NCBI GenBank assembly: GCA_019310385.1
Contig: JAFDEK010000073.1
Span: 1 to 53,920 of the forward strand
DNA length: 53,920 bases
DNA from: Deltaproteobacteria bacterium
GTDB taxonomy: Bacteria > Myxococcota_A > UBA9160 > UBA4427
Reading direction: 5' to 3'
Position numbers and translations under genes: made by a program. Under the pieces are notes generated by a model. That model saw only the letters and a program-made list of their open reading frames with translations. It did not search any database and had not been told where the DNA came from. Each line of letters opens with the position of its first letter. The first letter of the stretch is position 1. Positions 33,813 to 42,191 of the stretch are shown one piece after another.

Positions 33813-34565
33813 CTGCAGAGCTCCGTCTACGCCGTCGAGGCCGAAGTCGAGGGAAGCCACTGGTGGTTTCGCGGCCGCCGGCGTCTGGTCGCCGATGTAA
33901 TCCGCACGCTGGGCGTCCCCCGCACTGCGGCGGTGCTCGACGTGGGATCGGGAACCGGCACCAACCTGCGCCTGCTCCGGGAGCTCGACTTCCGCGACGT
34001 GACCGCCGTGGACGCCAGCGAAGACGCCATCCGCTTCTGCGACGAGAAGGGGTTGGGGCCCGTGCTCCAGGGCGACATTTGCGCCCTCCCCTGCCCCGAC
34101 GACACCTACGATCTGATCCTGGCCACGGACATCATCGAGCACATCGATGACGACGCCCAGGCCCTTGCAGAATTGCACCGGGTGCTGCGTCCGGGCGGCA
34201 CGGCGATCCTCACGGTGCCCGCCTTTCCCAGTCTGTGGGGCCTGCAAGACCGGGTATCGCACCACCGCCGGCGCTACCGCCGCCGGGAGCTCGAGGGGCG
34301 CATCGCCCAGGCGGGCCTTTCCCTGCGCCGAAGCTTCTACTTCAACTACCTGCTCTTCCTGCCGATCTGGCTGGCGCGCCAGTGCATCGAGCGCTTCGGT
34401 GTCGAGCTCGAAAGCGAGAACCAGGTCAACACGCCCGTGCTCAATCGCATCCTCGGCTGGATCTTCACTCTGGATGTCCGGACGGCGCCGCGTATTCATC
34501 CCTTCTTCGGCGTGTCCCTGTTGGCACTCGCGCAACGTGAAGCCAGCGCGGAGACGAGGCCTTGA
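33813..34565 (+). CDS. SAM-dependent methyltransferase (class I, Ubi/COQ-like fold)
   Basis: About 250 residues: typical N-terminus (VEGSHWWFRGRRRLV), motif I LDVGSGTGTNLRLL, VTAVDASEDAIRF, DLILATDIIEHIDDD and a PGGTAILTVPAFPSLWG block. Proteins with this HWWF start commonly methylate or act near polyprenyl-linked glycan or quinone pathways. In-frame ATGs at 33648 and 33720 would add Arg-rich N-termini and lack good ribosome-binding sites, and 33648 collides with the opposite gene start. A CTG at 33813 is preceded by an excellent ggaggagagag, so I take it as start with reservation. TTGA overlap with the next gene shows an operon. Confidence 0.8.
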   Translation: MQSSVYAVEAEVEGSHWWFRGRRRLVADVIRTLGVPRTAAVLDVGSGTGTNLRLLRELDFRDVTAVDASEDAIRFCDEKGLGPVLQGDICALPCPDDTYDLILATDIIEHIDDDAQALAELHRVLRPGGTAILTVPAFPSLWGLQDRVSHHRRRYRRRELEGRIAQAGLSLRRSFYFNYLLFLPIWLARQCIERFGVELESENQVNTPVLNRILGWIFTLDVRTAPRIHPFFGVSLLALAQREASAETRP

Positions 34566-36889
34566 CGAGCAGAGCGGGCTCCGTGAGTGGATGCGAGCCC
34601 GACACCTCCGAGCACAAAGAAGGGGCGCGGCCGAGAGGCGGAGCCGCGTGGATCCTCGGCACGACCCTCGCACTGCTCGCCAGCGCGGTCGCGGCGCTGG
34701 TGATTCTGGATCTCGATCTCTCGCCCCAGCGCTACCTGCGCAACGACGTCCTCTTTCGCGGCGCCGACTCCATCGAGGAGTTCCATCGCTACTCCACCAT
34801 GGATCCCTCGCCTTTCTCCGTGGCGCTGCCCACCAACCTCTTCGTCCACCGCAGCCTGCGCGCGGGCGAGCTCCCATTCTGGGACCGTCACCAGGGAGGC
34901 GGCTACTCGCCCTGGGTGCAGGGAAATCTCGGTGTCGCGTTTCCGCTGCGCTGGCTCGCTGCGCTGCTGCCCGAGCGCCAGGCCCACAGCGCTCTCATCC
35001 TCGCAACCCTGTCGGCCAGCTTTGCCCTTTGCTTCCTCCTGTTGCTGCAGCTTCGGCTCACGACGGCCGCAGCCCTCTTCGGGGCCGGGAGCTTCGCCTT
35101 CTCCAGCTTCATGCTGAGCCACCTGCCCTTCGACGGGGTGGCGGTCTACCTCTTCATCCCCTGGCTGCTGCTCGCCTACCTGCGCTGGCGGGAGCGGCAG
35201 AGCTGGGGGCGCTTCGGCCATCTCACTCTGGCCTTCGGGTTGAGCTTCACCTCGGGCCACCACATGCTGCTGGCCGCGAGCTTCCTCGCCGTGGGAATCG
35301 CCGTTGCGGCGGACTTCGCCCTGGGTCGGCGCGACTGGCGCGTGTTGCTGGGCTTCGCCGCTTCCGCGGCCTGGGGCGCGGGGCTGGCTGCCGCGGTGCT
35401 GCTCCCCTTCGCGATCGACCTGGGTAGCGCCTGGACGTACAAGACCGAGTCCCACCACGGCCTCAGCTACGTGGTGCCCGACTGGCAGGGCTGGCTGGCC
35501 CAGCTGGGAGCCATGCTGTCGCCCCCGCACGGGCCCTTCCTCGACTCCCCGGCCTTCTACCTGCACCTGGGAACGATCACTCTGCTGCTGGCGCTCGTGG
35601 GCGCGTGGGCGGCGTGGCGGCGCCGGGAGCTGCGTTTCGTTCCCTTCACCCTCGCCGCGACCTTTCTCGTGTGCTTGCCCGGACCCTGGATGGGCATCCT
35701 GGGAAGCCTGCCGCCTCTGACCTGGGTGCGGGTGATGTATCTCTATGCCGGATTCGTGCTCGGCGTCTGCGTGGCCGCCGCCCTCGGCTTCGATCGCCTG
35801 CAGCGCTCGGAGCGCCTGAGCGCTCTGCCCCGTGGCGTCTTCGTCGCAGCCGCCCTGGCGCTGCTCTGTCTGCCTCTGCTGCGCGGGCTGCGGGTGCTGG
35901 AGCCGGTCGCCGCCGCGGGGATTCCCGAGAGCGAGCCCTACGCATTCTTGCGTTCCGATCCCGAGCAATTCCGCATCACCGGGCTGTGGGGACAGAACCA
36001 CCTCCCCAACATCTCGAACGTGACCGGCCTCGAGGACCTGCGCCTGATCGCCGTCGCGCTCAATCCCCGCTATCACGCCTGGTTCGAGGTCGTCGACCCG
36101 AAGGTCCTCGACAAGGGCTATCCCACGAGCCGCGTCACCAATGAGCTCGGCTCTCCTCTGGTCGGCGCCTTCAACGTGAAGTACGTGGTCCAGGGGAAGC
36201 TGCCCCACCACCTCTTCCTCACGCAGCTGACCGCCGATGATCCCTTCGGCCTCTACCACCCGGAGGCCTCGCCACTCGCGGGCGCCGGTTTCGTGCCCGC
36301 GTACGAGGACCGGATCGTGCGCATCGCGCGGGTGGATGCGGCCTATCGAGGCCGCGTCTTCTTTCCCGAGCGGGTGGCGCCCGTGGAGCCCGGAATCGAA
36401 GGCGCCAGCGCGTGGCTGCGCGCCAACACGCGGCAGCTGCCCAGCACGGTGGTCGCCGAGGTGAGCTCGCCGCAGCTGCGAGCGCGGCTCGCCGGGCAGC
36501 CGCTCGACGGCGACGTCCGCTGGTCCCTCGACTACCCATCCGGACACGCGGTGCACATCCGCGCGAGCGCGCGGGCGCCCGCTCTCCTCGTCCTCAATGA
36601 CCTCTGGGCGGCGGGGTGGCGGGCCGAGCTCGACGGCGAGCCCGTGGAGATCCTGCCCGTGAATCTGATCTCCCGGGGCATCTACCTGCCCGCCGGCGAG
36701 CACGAGATCACCATGGGGTATCGACCGCCGGGCCTCACGGCCGGGATGGCCATCTCGGGCCTCGCCCTCCTCGCCCTCGCGGGCGGCCTGGTCCTGGGGG
36801 GCCGCCGCTCAATCGCGGCGCCGGACGAGCCGATAGAGGGGGAGGCCCTCCCCCACTCGACCCATGACGCGAATCGGCGCGCCGCCTAG
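34562..36889 (+). CDS. YfhO-like membrane protein (GT-C superfamily)
   Basis: 775 residues with an N-terminal helix (~30-50), about eleven more helices to ~470, then a periplasmic domain ending in one last helix (~742-760). The C-terminal DLWAAGWRAELDGEPVEI and GIYLPAGEHEITMGYRP are characteristic of the YfhO family, which glycosylates lipoteichoic acid in Bacillus and has GT-C topology. TTG start overlaps the methyltransferase stop by 4 bp. It is followed by a dolichol-phosphate-type GT2 that could supply the polyprenyl-phosphate sugar. Substrate unknown. Confidence 0.8.
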   Translation: MTSRAGSVSGCEPDTSEHKEGARPRGGAAWILGTTLALLASAVAALVILDLDLSPQRYLRNDVLFRGADSIEEFHRYSTMDPSPFSVALPTNLFVHRSLRAGELPFWDRHQGGGYSPWVQGNLGVAFPLRWLAALLPERQAHSALILATLSASFALCFLLLLQLRLTTAAALFGAGSFAFSSFMLSHLPFDGVAVYLFIPWLLLAYLRWRERQSWGRFGHLTLAFGLSFTSGHHMLLAASFLAVGIAVAADFALGRRDWRVLLGFAASAAWGAGLAAAVLLPFAIDLGSAWTYKTESHHGLSYVVPDWQGWLAQLGAMLSPPHGPFLDSPAFYLHLGTITLLLALVGAWAAWRRRELRFVPFTLAATFLVCLPGPWMGILGSLPPLTWVRVMYLYAGFVLGVCVAAALGFDRLQRSERLSALPRGVFVAAALALLCLPLLRGLRVLEPVAAAGIPESEPYAFLRSDPEQFRITGLWGQNHLPNISNVTGLEDLRLIAVALNPRYHAWFEVVDPKVLDKGYPTSRVTNELGSPLVGAFNVKYVVQGKLPHHLFLTQLTADDPFGLYHPEASPLAGAGFVPAYEDRIVRIARVDAAYRGRVFFPERVAPVEPGIEGASAWLRANTRQLPSTVVAEVSSPQLRARLAGQPLDGDVRWSLDYPSGHAVHIRASARAPALLVLNDLWAAGWRAELDGEPVEILPVNLISRGIYLPAGEHEITMGYRPPGLTAGMAISGLALLALAGGLVLGGRRSIAAPDEPIEGEALPHSTHDANRRAA

Positions 36890-36929
36890 CCCTACACGAA
36901 CGGGACTGGTTCCCCTTCCAGGAGTTCCC

Positions 36930-38012
36930 ATGCAGGAGCACCCGTTGCAGGAACGACCGTTGCGCGAAGAAGAAGCCAAGCATCTCGAGAAGGCCCGGAG
37001 CGCGGCCGCGGAGAGCGAGGAGCTCGTCCCCGTTTCCATGGACCCACTCTCGGGCGGCCAGGGAGAAGTCGTCCTCACGGTGGTGATTCCCATCTACAAC
37101 GAGAGCGCCAACATCCTCCCCCTGTGCGAGGAAGTGACGGACGTCCTGCTCGGGATGCAGGAACCCTGCGAGATCATCTTCGTCGACGACGGGAGCAGCG
37201 ACGGCAGCGCCGAGCTCCTCGACCAGCTCGCCGCCCAGGCGGATAACATCAAAGTGATCCACTTCCGGCGCAACTTCGGCCAGACGGCGGCCATGATGGC
37301 CGGCATCGACCACGCGTCGGGCTCGATCATCGTCCCCATGGACGGCGACCGGCAGAACGACCCGGCCGACATCCCGCGGCTACTCGACAAGCTCGCCGAA
37401 GGCTACGACGTGGTTTCGGGCTGGCGCAAGGAACGCAAGGACAAGCGCTTTTCACGCGTGCTCGTGAGCCAGGTCGCCAACACGATCATCTCGAAGTTCT
37501 CGGGTGTGCAGCTCCACGACTACGGCTGCTCCCTCAAGGCCTATCGCCGGGATGTCATCGAAGGCGTGCGGCTCTACGGCGAGATGCACCGCTTCATTCC
37601 GGTGTATGCGCGCTGGCAGGGAGCCCGGGTGACCGAGATCCCGGTCAACCATCGCCCGCGCACCGAGGGCCGCTCGAACTACGGACTCGAGCGGGTCCTC
37701 AAGGTGGTGCTCGACCTGCTCGTGGTGCAGTTCCTGGGGCGCTACGAAACCAAGCCCATCTACGTCTTCGGCGGCTTCGGCCTCGCGAGCCTCGCTCTCT
37801 CGGGCCTGGCCGCCGGCTATGCGGTCTTCCTCAAGCTGACCGCCCGAGCGGACTTCGTCGAGACCCCTCTGCCCCTCATCGCGGTCACCGCCATGCTCTG
37901 CGGCTGCATGAGCATCCTCATGGGCTTCCTCGCAGAGCTCCTCGTCCGCACCTACTACGAATCCCAAGAAAAAGTCCCCTACCGCATCCGCCAAAAAATC
38001 AACCTCCCCTAA
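36930..38012 (+). CDS. Polyprenyl-phosphate glycosyltransferase (GT2, DPM1/ArnC-like) with C-terminal membrane helices
   Basis: 360 residues. GT2 motifs: VVIPIYNESANI, IIFVDDGSSDGS, RRNFGQTAAMMAGI and MDGDRQNDPADIP (DxD-like metal site). RLYGEMHRFIPVYARWQGAR and HRPRTEGRSNYGLER match enzymes that load sugars onto dolichol or undecaprenyl phosphate. Two C-terminal helices (~290-312, ~328-350) anchor it. ATG 36930 has caggag 7 bp upstream; ATG 36864 inside the previous gene would add 22 residues. Works plausibly with the YfhO-like protein upstream. Its TAA lies at the edge of the inverted-repeat element. Confidence 0.88.
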   Translation: MQEHPLQERPLREEEAKHLEKARSAAAESEELVPVSMDPLSGGQGEVVLTVVIPIYNESANILPLCEEVTDVLLGMQEPCEIIFVDDGSSDGSAELLDQLAAQADNIKVIHFRRNFGQTAAMMAGIDHASGSIIVPMDGDRQNDPADIPRLLDKLAEGYDVVSGWRKERKDKRFSRVLVSQVANTIISKFSGVQLHDYGCSLKAYRRDVIEGVRLYGEMHRFIPVYARWQGARVTEIPVNHRPRTEGRSNYGLERVLKVVLDLLVVQFLGRYETKPIYVFGGFGLASLALSGLAAGYAVFLKLTARADFVETPLPLIAVTAMLCGCMSILMGFLAELLVRTYYESQEKVPYRIRQKINLP

Positions 38013-38183
38013 CGCAAGATCGCGCAAGATCGGGGACGGTCCTTAACGCAAGGCCTCGCAAGAATCCGGGGACGTTCCTTCCGATCTTCCGATCTGACGG
38101 CGTGTCACAACGGAAGATCGGAAGGAACGTCCCCTTCTCCGCGCGGGGAGATTCCGTTAAGGACCGTCCCCGATCTTGCGTTA
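38010..38183. repeat. Nested inverted-repeat element (REPIN/MITE-like) ending on two stop codons
   Basis: Outer arms 38023-38048 and 38155-38180 are a perfect 26-bp inverted repeat; inner arms 38068-38091 and 38111-38134 are a perfect 24-bp inverted repeat around a 19-nt loop. Both arm types share a GGGGACG(G/T)TCCTT core, so the element is made of related palindromic units. taacgcaagatcg at its left end contains the TAA of the GT2 gene, and its mirror at the right end contains the TAA of the minus-strand thiolase. It can also act as a bidirectional terminator between these convergent genes. No transposase is nearby. Confidence 0.85.
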
Positions 38184-39362
38184 GTCGCGTTTTAGGATTG
38201 TGGCGGTGGCGTTGCCGCCCAGGCCCAGGGATTGGGCGAGGCCTACGGTGGCATTGGGGACCTGGCGGCCGCCGGCTTCGCCGCGCAGCTGCCAGCCGAC
38301 TTCGCAGATCTGGAAGAGGCCCTGGGCGGTGGTGGCTTCGCCGAAGCTCTGGAAGCCGCCGCTGGGATTGATGGGCAGCTTGCCCCCGGGCATGGTCTCG
38401 CCGGCCCGCACCAGGCTCTCGGCCTCGCCGGGCTTGCACAGTCCCCACTCCTCGGGGAAGGCGAGCTCGTAGTAGACCGTGTTGTCCTGGAGCTCGACGA
38501 GGTCGAGGTCGCCGGGCTGCATGCCCGCCGTCTGCATGGCCTTCTCTACCGCGATCCGCGCCTCGCTGTGGTGGGTGCGGCCGGCGGCGGCCGCGCAGGC
38601 GAGGCCCCGCGGAATGCCGTCGTCGAAGCGCGCCGTCGCCACGGTGCTGGACGCCACCCAGACCGGGCTCTTCGTGTGCTGCCGCGCCACCTCGGCGGAG
38701 CAGAGCACCACGGCTGCAGCGCCGTCGCTCACGGGGCAGATTTCGTAGAGCCTCAGCGGGTAGCTCACCATGGGCGACTTCAGCACTTCTTCCTGGCTGA
38801 ACTCCTTGCGGAAGCGCGCGTTCTCGTTCATGGCGCCCAGCTTGTGGGCCTTGACCGCGATGTCGGCGAGGTCCTCCTCGCTGGTGCCGTACTCCTCCAT
38901 GCGCTGCCGGCAGAGCAGTGCCCAGAAGCCGGGACCAGGCAGTCCGATGCAGCGCTGGCGCAGGTACTCCGGATCGGTCTCGTCATCGAGGCCCGAGGTC
39001 TGGATGAAGCCCTTGGGCATCTTCTCGCCGCCCGCGACGAGCACGATGTCGTGCATGCCGCTGGCCACCATCATGTAGCCGACGTTGAAGGCGTTGGCGC
39101 CTGCCGCACAGCCCGCGGAGAGGTTGTAGACGGGGATTCCCGTCGAGCCCATGTCCTCGACGATATCGTTGCCGTTGAGGCCCCAGCCCTTGCCGCCCGA
39201 GAAGCGAGAGCTCGCGGCGGAGACCGCCTCGACCTGCCGCCAGCCGATGCCCGAGTCCGCAAGGGCGCCCTTCACCGCGACCCGGCAGATGTCATTCAGG
39301 GGTGTCTCGTCGAACTTGCCCCAGGGATGCATGCCCCAGCCGAGCGCGGCGACTTCTCTCAT
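38181..39362 (-). CDS. SCP2-thiolase-like enzyme (Ltp2/BbsB-type lipid-transfer thiolase)
   Basis: 393 residues, thiolase fold. The nucleophile region is YNLSAGCAAGANAF (Cys85). The His of the usual EVHDxF motif is Gln (ELQDNTVYYELAF) and the C-terminal GHPxGATG-type motif is LAQSLGLGGNAT, so standard Claisen thiolase catalysis is doubtful. This pattern is seen in thiolase-like proteins that pair with a DUF35 partner, such as the steroid side-chain aldolase Ltp2-ChsH2 and the BbsAB thiolase. A DUF35 gene lies 79 bp upstream on the same strand, supporting such a complex. ATG 39362. Confidence 0.85.
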   Translation of the reverse strand: MREVAALGWGMHPWGKFDETPLNDICRVAVKGALADSGIGWRQVEAVSAASSRFSGGKGWGLNGNDIVEDMGSTGIPVYNLSAGCAAGANAFNVGYMMVASGMHDIVLVAGGEKMPKGFIQTSGLDDETDPEYLRQRCIGLPGPGFWALLCRQRMEEYGTSEEDLADIAVKAHKLGAMNENARFRKEFSQEEVLKSPMVSYPLRLYEICPVSDGAAAVVLCSAEVARQHTKSPVWVASSTVATARFDDGIPRGLACAAAAGRTHHSEARIAVEKAMQTAGMQPGDLDLVELQDNTVYYELAFPEEWGLCKPGEAESLVRAGETMPGGKLPINPSGGFQSFGEATTAQGLFQICEVGWQLRGEAGGRQVPNATVGLAQSLGLGGNATATILKRD

Positions 39363-39441
39363 CGGTGTTCCCCTTCGCTTTCGAACTCTTGCTGCAGGCG
39401 ACGACTCGACTGCACGGTCGTCTTCGCGGCCGTCGACACGA

Positions 39442-39864
39442 TCAGAGCGGCTTGAACTGCCAGGAGACGATGGGCTTGCCGTCCTCGCCCGTGGCCAGCG
39501 GCTCGATGACCAGCTCGACCTCGCCGCCCACCTTCAAGCCCATGGGATCCCCGGTCGCGATGCGCCCGAGCACCCGCAACCCCTCCGGCATGTCGACCAG
39601 CCCGACCGCGTAGGGCTGGAAGGGCTCGTCCCAGATGACCGGCGCCGGCGGCGCGTAGTTCTGGATCGCGCAGCTCCACAAGACACCGCGGGGGCCGAAG
39701 GTCGCGTCCTCGATCTTGCTGTCGTCACAGTCCGGGTTGTGGCACGCCGACGCGCGGGGGAAGTAGGAGGTGCTGCAGCTCGCGCAGCGGGAGCCGAGCA
39801 GGCGCGGCCCCTCGGCGGTGTCCGCAAACAGGCCCTCAACGACATGAACGGCATCTCGACTCAT
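39442..39864 (-). CDS. DUF35 OB-fold zinc-ribbon partner protein (ChsH2/BbsA-like)
   Basis: 140 residues: an N-terminal zinc ribbon with Cys27, Cys30, Cys41 and Cys46 (CASC, CHNPDC), then an OB-fold with LWSCAIQNYAPP and DEPFQPYAVGLVDMPEGLRV. DUF35 proteins form obligate complexes with thiolase-like enzymes and help bind acyl-CoA. Same strand and directly upstream of the thiolase at 38181-39362. ATG 39864 with ggaaggg upstream. Confidence 0.9.
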   Translation of the reverse strand: MSRDAVHVVEGLFADTAEGPRLLGSRCASCSTSYFPRASACHNPDCDDSKIEDATFGPRGVLWSCAIQNYAPPAPVIWDEPFQPYAVGLVDMPEGLRVLGRIATGDPMGLKVGGEVELVIEPLATGEDGKPIVSWQFKPL

Positions 39865-39915
39865 TGAACCCTTCCCTCCCGGCTTGCCGGACTCTCCCGG
39901 CTTTCCAGACCGCGG

Positions 39916-39986
39916 CTACTTCTGCCCCGCCGCCCGGATCAGCTCGGGCAGGATCTCGAGGGCGTCTCCCACGATCCCGAAGCGGC
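39916..39986 (-). other. Displaced C-terminal tail of etfA in the +1 frame
   Basis: In another minus-strand frame the bases after the etfA break encode [20 protein letters not shown] plus K and a stop (cta at 39916-39918). That is the standard EtfA C-terminus. Inserting one C in the GCC-GC run at about 39982-39986 would rejoin both parts. Confidence 0.85.
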
Positions 39987-40895
39987 GTGCTGGAAGATGG
40001 CGGCGTCCGGATCGCGGTTGATGGCGACGATGGTCTTCGAGGCGTTGCAGCCGGCCATGTGCTGGCTGGCGCCCGAGATGCCCGCCGCCACGTAGAGGCC
40101 CGGCCGGGTGATCTTGCCCGTCAGCCCGACCTGGCGGGCCGAATCGACCCACCCGTCATCGACCAGGGGGCGGGAGCAACCCGGCATGCCGCCCAGGGCC
40201 GCAGCCAGCTCCTCGATGAGCTTGTAGTTGTCCTTCGAGCCGAGGCCGCGACCGCCCGAGACGATGATCTCGGCGTCCTCGAGGCGCGGCCCCTCGGTCT
40301 TCGCCTCCTGCACGACCTTGACCCGCTCTTCGACGCTCGAAAGATCGACGGCAGCCGCCACCACCTCGGCAGCCCCGGCGCCGTCCACAGCCTCGGGAAC
40401 CGCCGCGTTGGCGATGAAGCAGACCACCGGCGTCGCGCCATCCGCCAGCTCGTACACGATGCGCGTATCGCCGCCGTAGGCCGACGCGGTCACCTGCACC
40501 GGAGCGCCCTCGCCGCCCTCGATTGCCACGCCGTTCATCACCGCAGCGCCGTGGAGCCGGCCCGCGAGCCGCGCGGCAACCAGGCGGGACTCGAGGTTCT
40601 GGGCCAGCAGCAACGCCGTGGGCGAGACCTGTGCGCAGTACTGCGCCAGAGCCTCGACGAAGGCATCGGGCTGGAAGCCCGCGACCTTGGCGTCGTCGAT
40701 CCGGTCCAGCTTGGCGACGCCGTAGCTGCCGGCGACGGCGGGTGTCTCGTCCGCCATGGCGCCGATGACCAGCAGATGGAGCTCCGTGCCCAGCGCGCCG
40801 GCATAGCTCCGTCCCAGGGTGAGAACCTCGTCGATTCCGTCGGGAAGACCGCCCCGGGCCTCCCCCCATGTGCAAACCACGACCGCCGATGACAT
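39939..40895 (-). CDS. etfA: Electron transfer flavoprotein alpha subunit, frameshifted near the 3' end
   Basis: 318 residues as read. The FAD domain is present: [40 protein letters not shown] and [20 protein letters not shown]. EtfA with EtfB carries electrons from acyl-CoA dehydrogenases to ETF-quinone oxidoreductase. After AAIFQHA the frame runs into [14 protein letters not shown] and a premature TGA, while the conserved tail continues in the next frame. Either a one-base deletion in the organism or an assembly error; the lost tail is part of the FAD domain, so a true mutation would probably impair the protein. Lies 41 bp downstream of etfB. Confidence 0.88.
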   Translation of the reverse strand: MSSAVVVCTWGEARGGLPDGIDEVLTLGRSYAGALGTELHLLVIGAMADETPAVAGSYGVAKLDRIDDAKVAGFQPDAFVEALAQYCAQVSPTALLLAQNLESRLVAARLAGRLHGAAVMNGVAIEGGEGAPVQVTASAYGGDTRIVYELADGATPVVCFIANAAVPEAVDGAGAAEVVAAAVDLSSVEERVKVVQEAKTEGPRLEDAEIIVSGGRGLGSKDNYKLIEELAAALGGMPGCSRPLVDDGWVDSARQVGLTGKITRPGLYVAAGISGASQHMAGCNASKTIVAINRDPDAAIFQHAASGSWETPSRSCPS

Positions 40896-40936
40896 GACTG
40901 ACCTCTTTCTCCGATGCCTCTTTCCGAAGCGATCTG

Positions 40937-41734
40937 CTAGAGCACGTTCTCGCTGCGCAGGCGCGCGATCAGGCGGTCCGCGGCCTCGGCCGCATCCCCC
41001 TCGATGAACTCGCAGTTGCCGTGCACCGTAGGCACGAACTGCTTGATGACCGTCGCCCGGGGCGCGATCTCCTCGGCCGCGAGGCCGAGATCCTCCACCG
41101 ACACCTTGCTGGGCTTCATCTTGCGCGCCTTGATCTTGGCGGCCGCGGTGGGATAGCGGGGATCGCCGAGCTCGTTGCTCACCGTCACCACCGCGGGCGT
41201 CGTCGTCTCGACCACCTCGTCGCCATCGGGCGTGACCCGGGTCACCCGCAGCGTCGCACCCTCGAGCTCCACGGCCCGGGCGATGGTGACCAGGGGCATC
41301 CCGAGCTTCTCGGCGAGCAGCGCCGGCACCACGCCCTGGTCGTCGTCGGAGGCCTGCCGGCCGCAGAAGACGATGTCGGCGCCGCCGCTCTTCTGGATCT
41401 GTGCCGACAAGAGCGCCGCAATGGTGTGGTAGTCGGTCTCTGCGGTATCGGCCTCGATGGCGACCAGCTCTTCGGCTCCCAGGGCGCCAGCGTGCTTGAG
41501 GATCTTCTCGGGACCCGCACCAGCGGAAAGCACCGCCAGGGTGAACTCCGCGCCGGCATCACGCAGCTGCAGCGCCGCCTCGATGGCCTGCTCGTCGAAG
41601 CCGTTCATGAGCCGCGGGATGGCGGCCTGGGTCAGGCTCTTCCCGTCCTCGCCGATCTCGAGCCGGCCCGCGATGGCGTAGTTGTTGACCGCGTCGGGGT
41701 CCAGGACCTCCTTGACGCACACGACGATTCGCAT
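40937..41734 (-). CDS. etfB: Electron transfer flavoprotein beta subunit
   Basis: 265 residues beginning MRIVVCVKEVLDPDAVNNYA, with LMNGFDEQAIEAALQLRD, IVFCGRQASDDDQGVVPALL and RYPTAAAKIKARKMKPSKVS, all typical EtfB. It binds AMP and pairs with EtfA just downstream. ATG 41734 has aaggag 11 bp upstream; a GTG at 41743 is too close to that site. Electron donors in this window could be either acyl-CoA dehydrogenase. Confidence 0.93.
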   Translation of the reverse strand: MRIVVCVKEVLDPDAVNNYAIAGRLEIGEDGKSLTQAAIPRLMNGFDEQAIEAALQLRDAGAEFTLAVLSAGAGPEKILKHAGALGAEELVAIEADTAETDYHTIAALLSAQIQKSGGADIVFCGRQASDDDQGVVPALLAEKLGMPLVTIARAVELEGATLRVTRVTPDGDEVVETTTPAVVTVSNELGDPRYPTAAAKIKARKMKPSKVSVEDLGLAAEEIAPRATVIKQFVPTVHGNCEFIEGDAAEAADRLIARLRSENVL

Positions 41735-41829
41735 TGCTGACACTCTCCTTCCTTGCTGGCTTGCCTGCTTGCTTGCCTGGTCGCGCTGGTCGCGATTCCC
41801 AGGCGCTGTCTTCTCGAACGCTGGTGCTT

Positions 41830-42129
41830 TCAGGATCGCTTGCGGACGGACGGATCGTCACGGAGGTCGAGGAGAAAGACGCTCTCGGATTCGCACCAGA
41901 CCCCGTCGTCAACGTAGTTCACGGGCTTCACAACGAGGTCGGTCATGTAGTACCAGCGCCAGGGGGGATCGCCGTGGTCGACGTAGCTCCCCGTGAGGGT
42001 ACCCGCGAACTCCTGGCGGCCCGCAAAGCGGGTGCCCTCCACGGGACCTCCGCCGTCGCACTCCGCCCGCTTGCCCGCCATATCGGGGTCGAATCCCCGG
42101 CGGCTCTCATGAATCCGCTGCTTCGGCAC
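41830..42129 (-). CDS. Small hypothetical protein
   Basis: Up to 99 residues from a GTG at 42129; an internal ATG gives a shorter MAGKRAEC start. The C-terminal half (GDPPWRWYYMTDLVVKPVNY, then VWCESESVFLLDLRDD) has the composition of real protein, rich in aromatics. No family recognised. A plus-strand ORF covers the same region but is less protein-like. Both neighbours are on the same strand. Confidence 0.45.
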   Translation of the reverse strand: MPKQRIHESRRGFDPDMAGKRAECDGGGPVEGTRFAGRQEFAGTLTGSYVDHGDPPWRWYYMTDLVVKPVNYVDDGVWCESESVFLLDLRDDPSVRKRS

Positions 42130-42191
42130 GCCCTTTTTCTAGCACTTTAGGAATGCCGGGACACCGACCCCGGGGGCGTCGGAGCGGGGGA

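Noticed and set aside
41734..42150. Plus-strand 138-codon ORF opposite the small hypothetical gene
   Set aside because: It has less protein-like composition, no ribosome-binding site and lies against the direction of both neighbours; the minus-strand frame was preferred, with low confidence.
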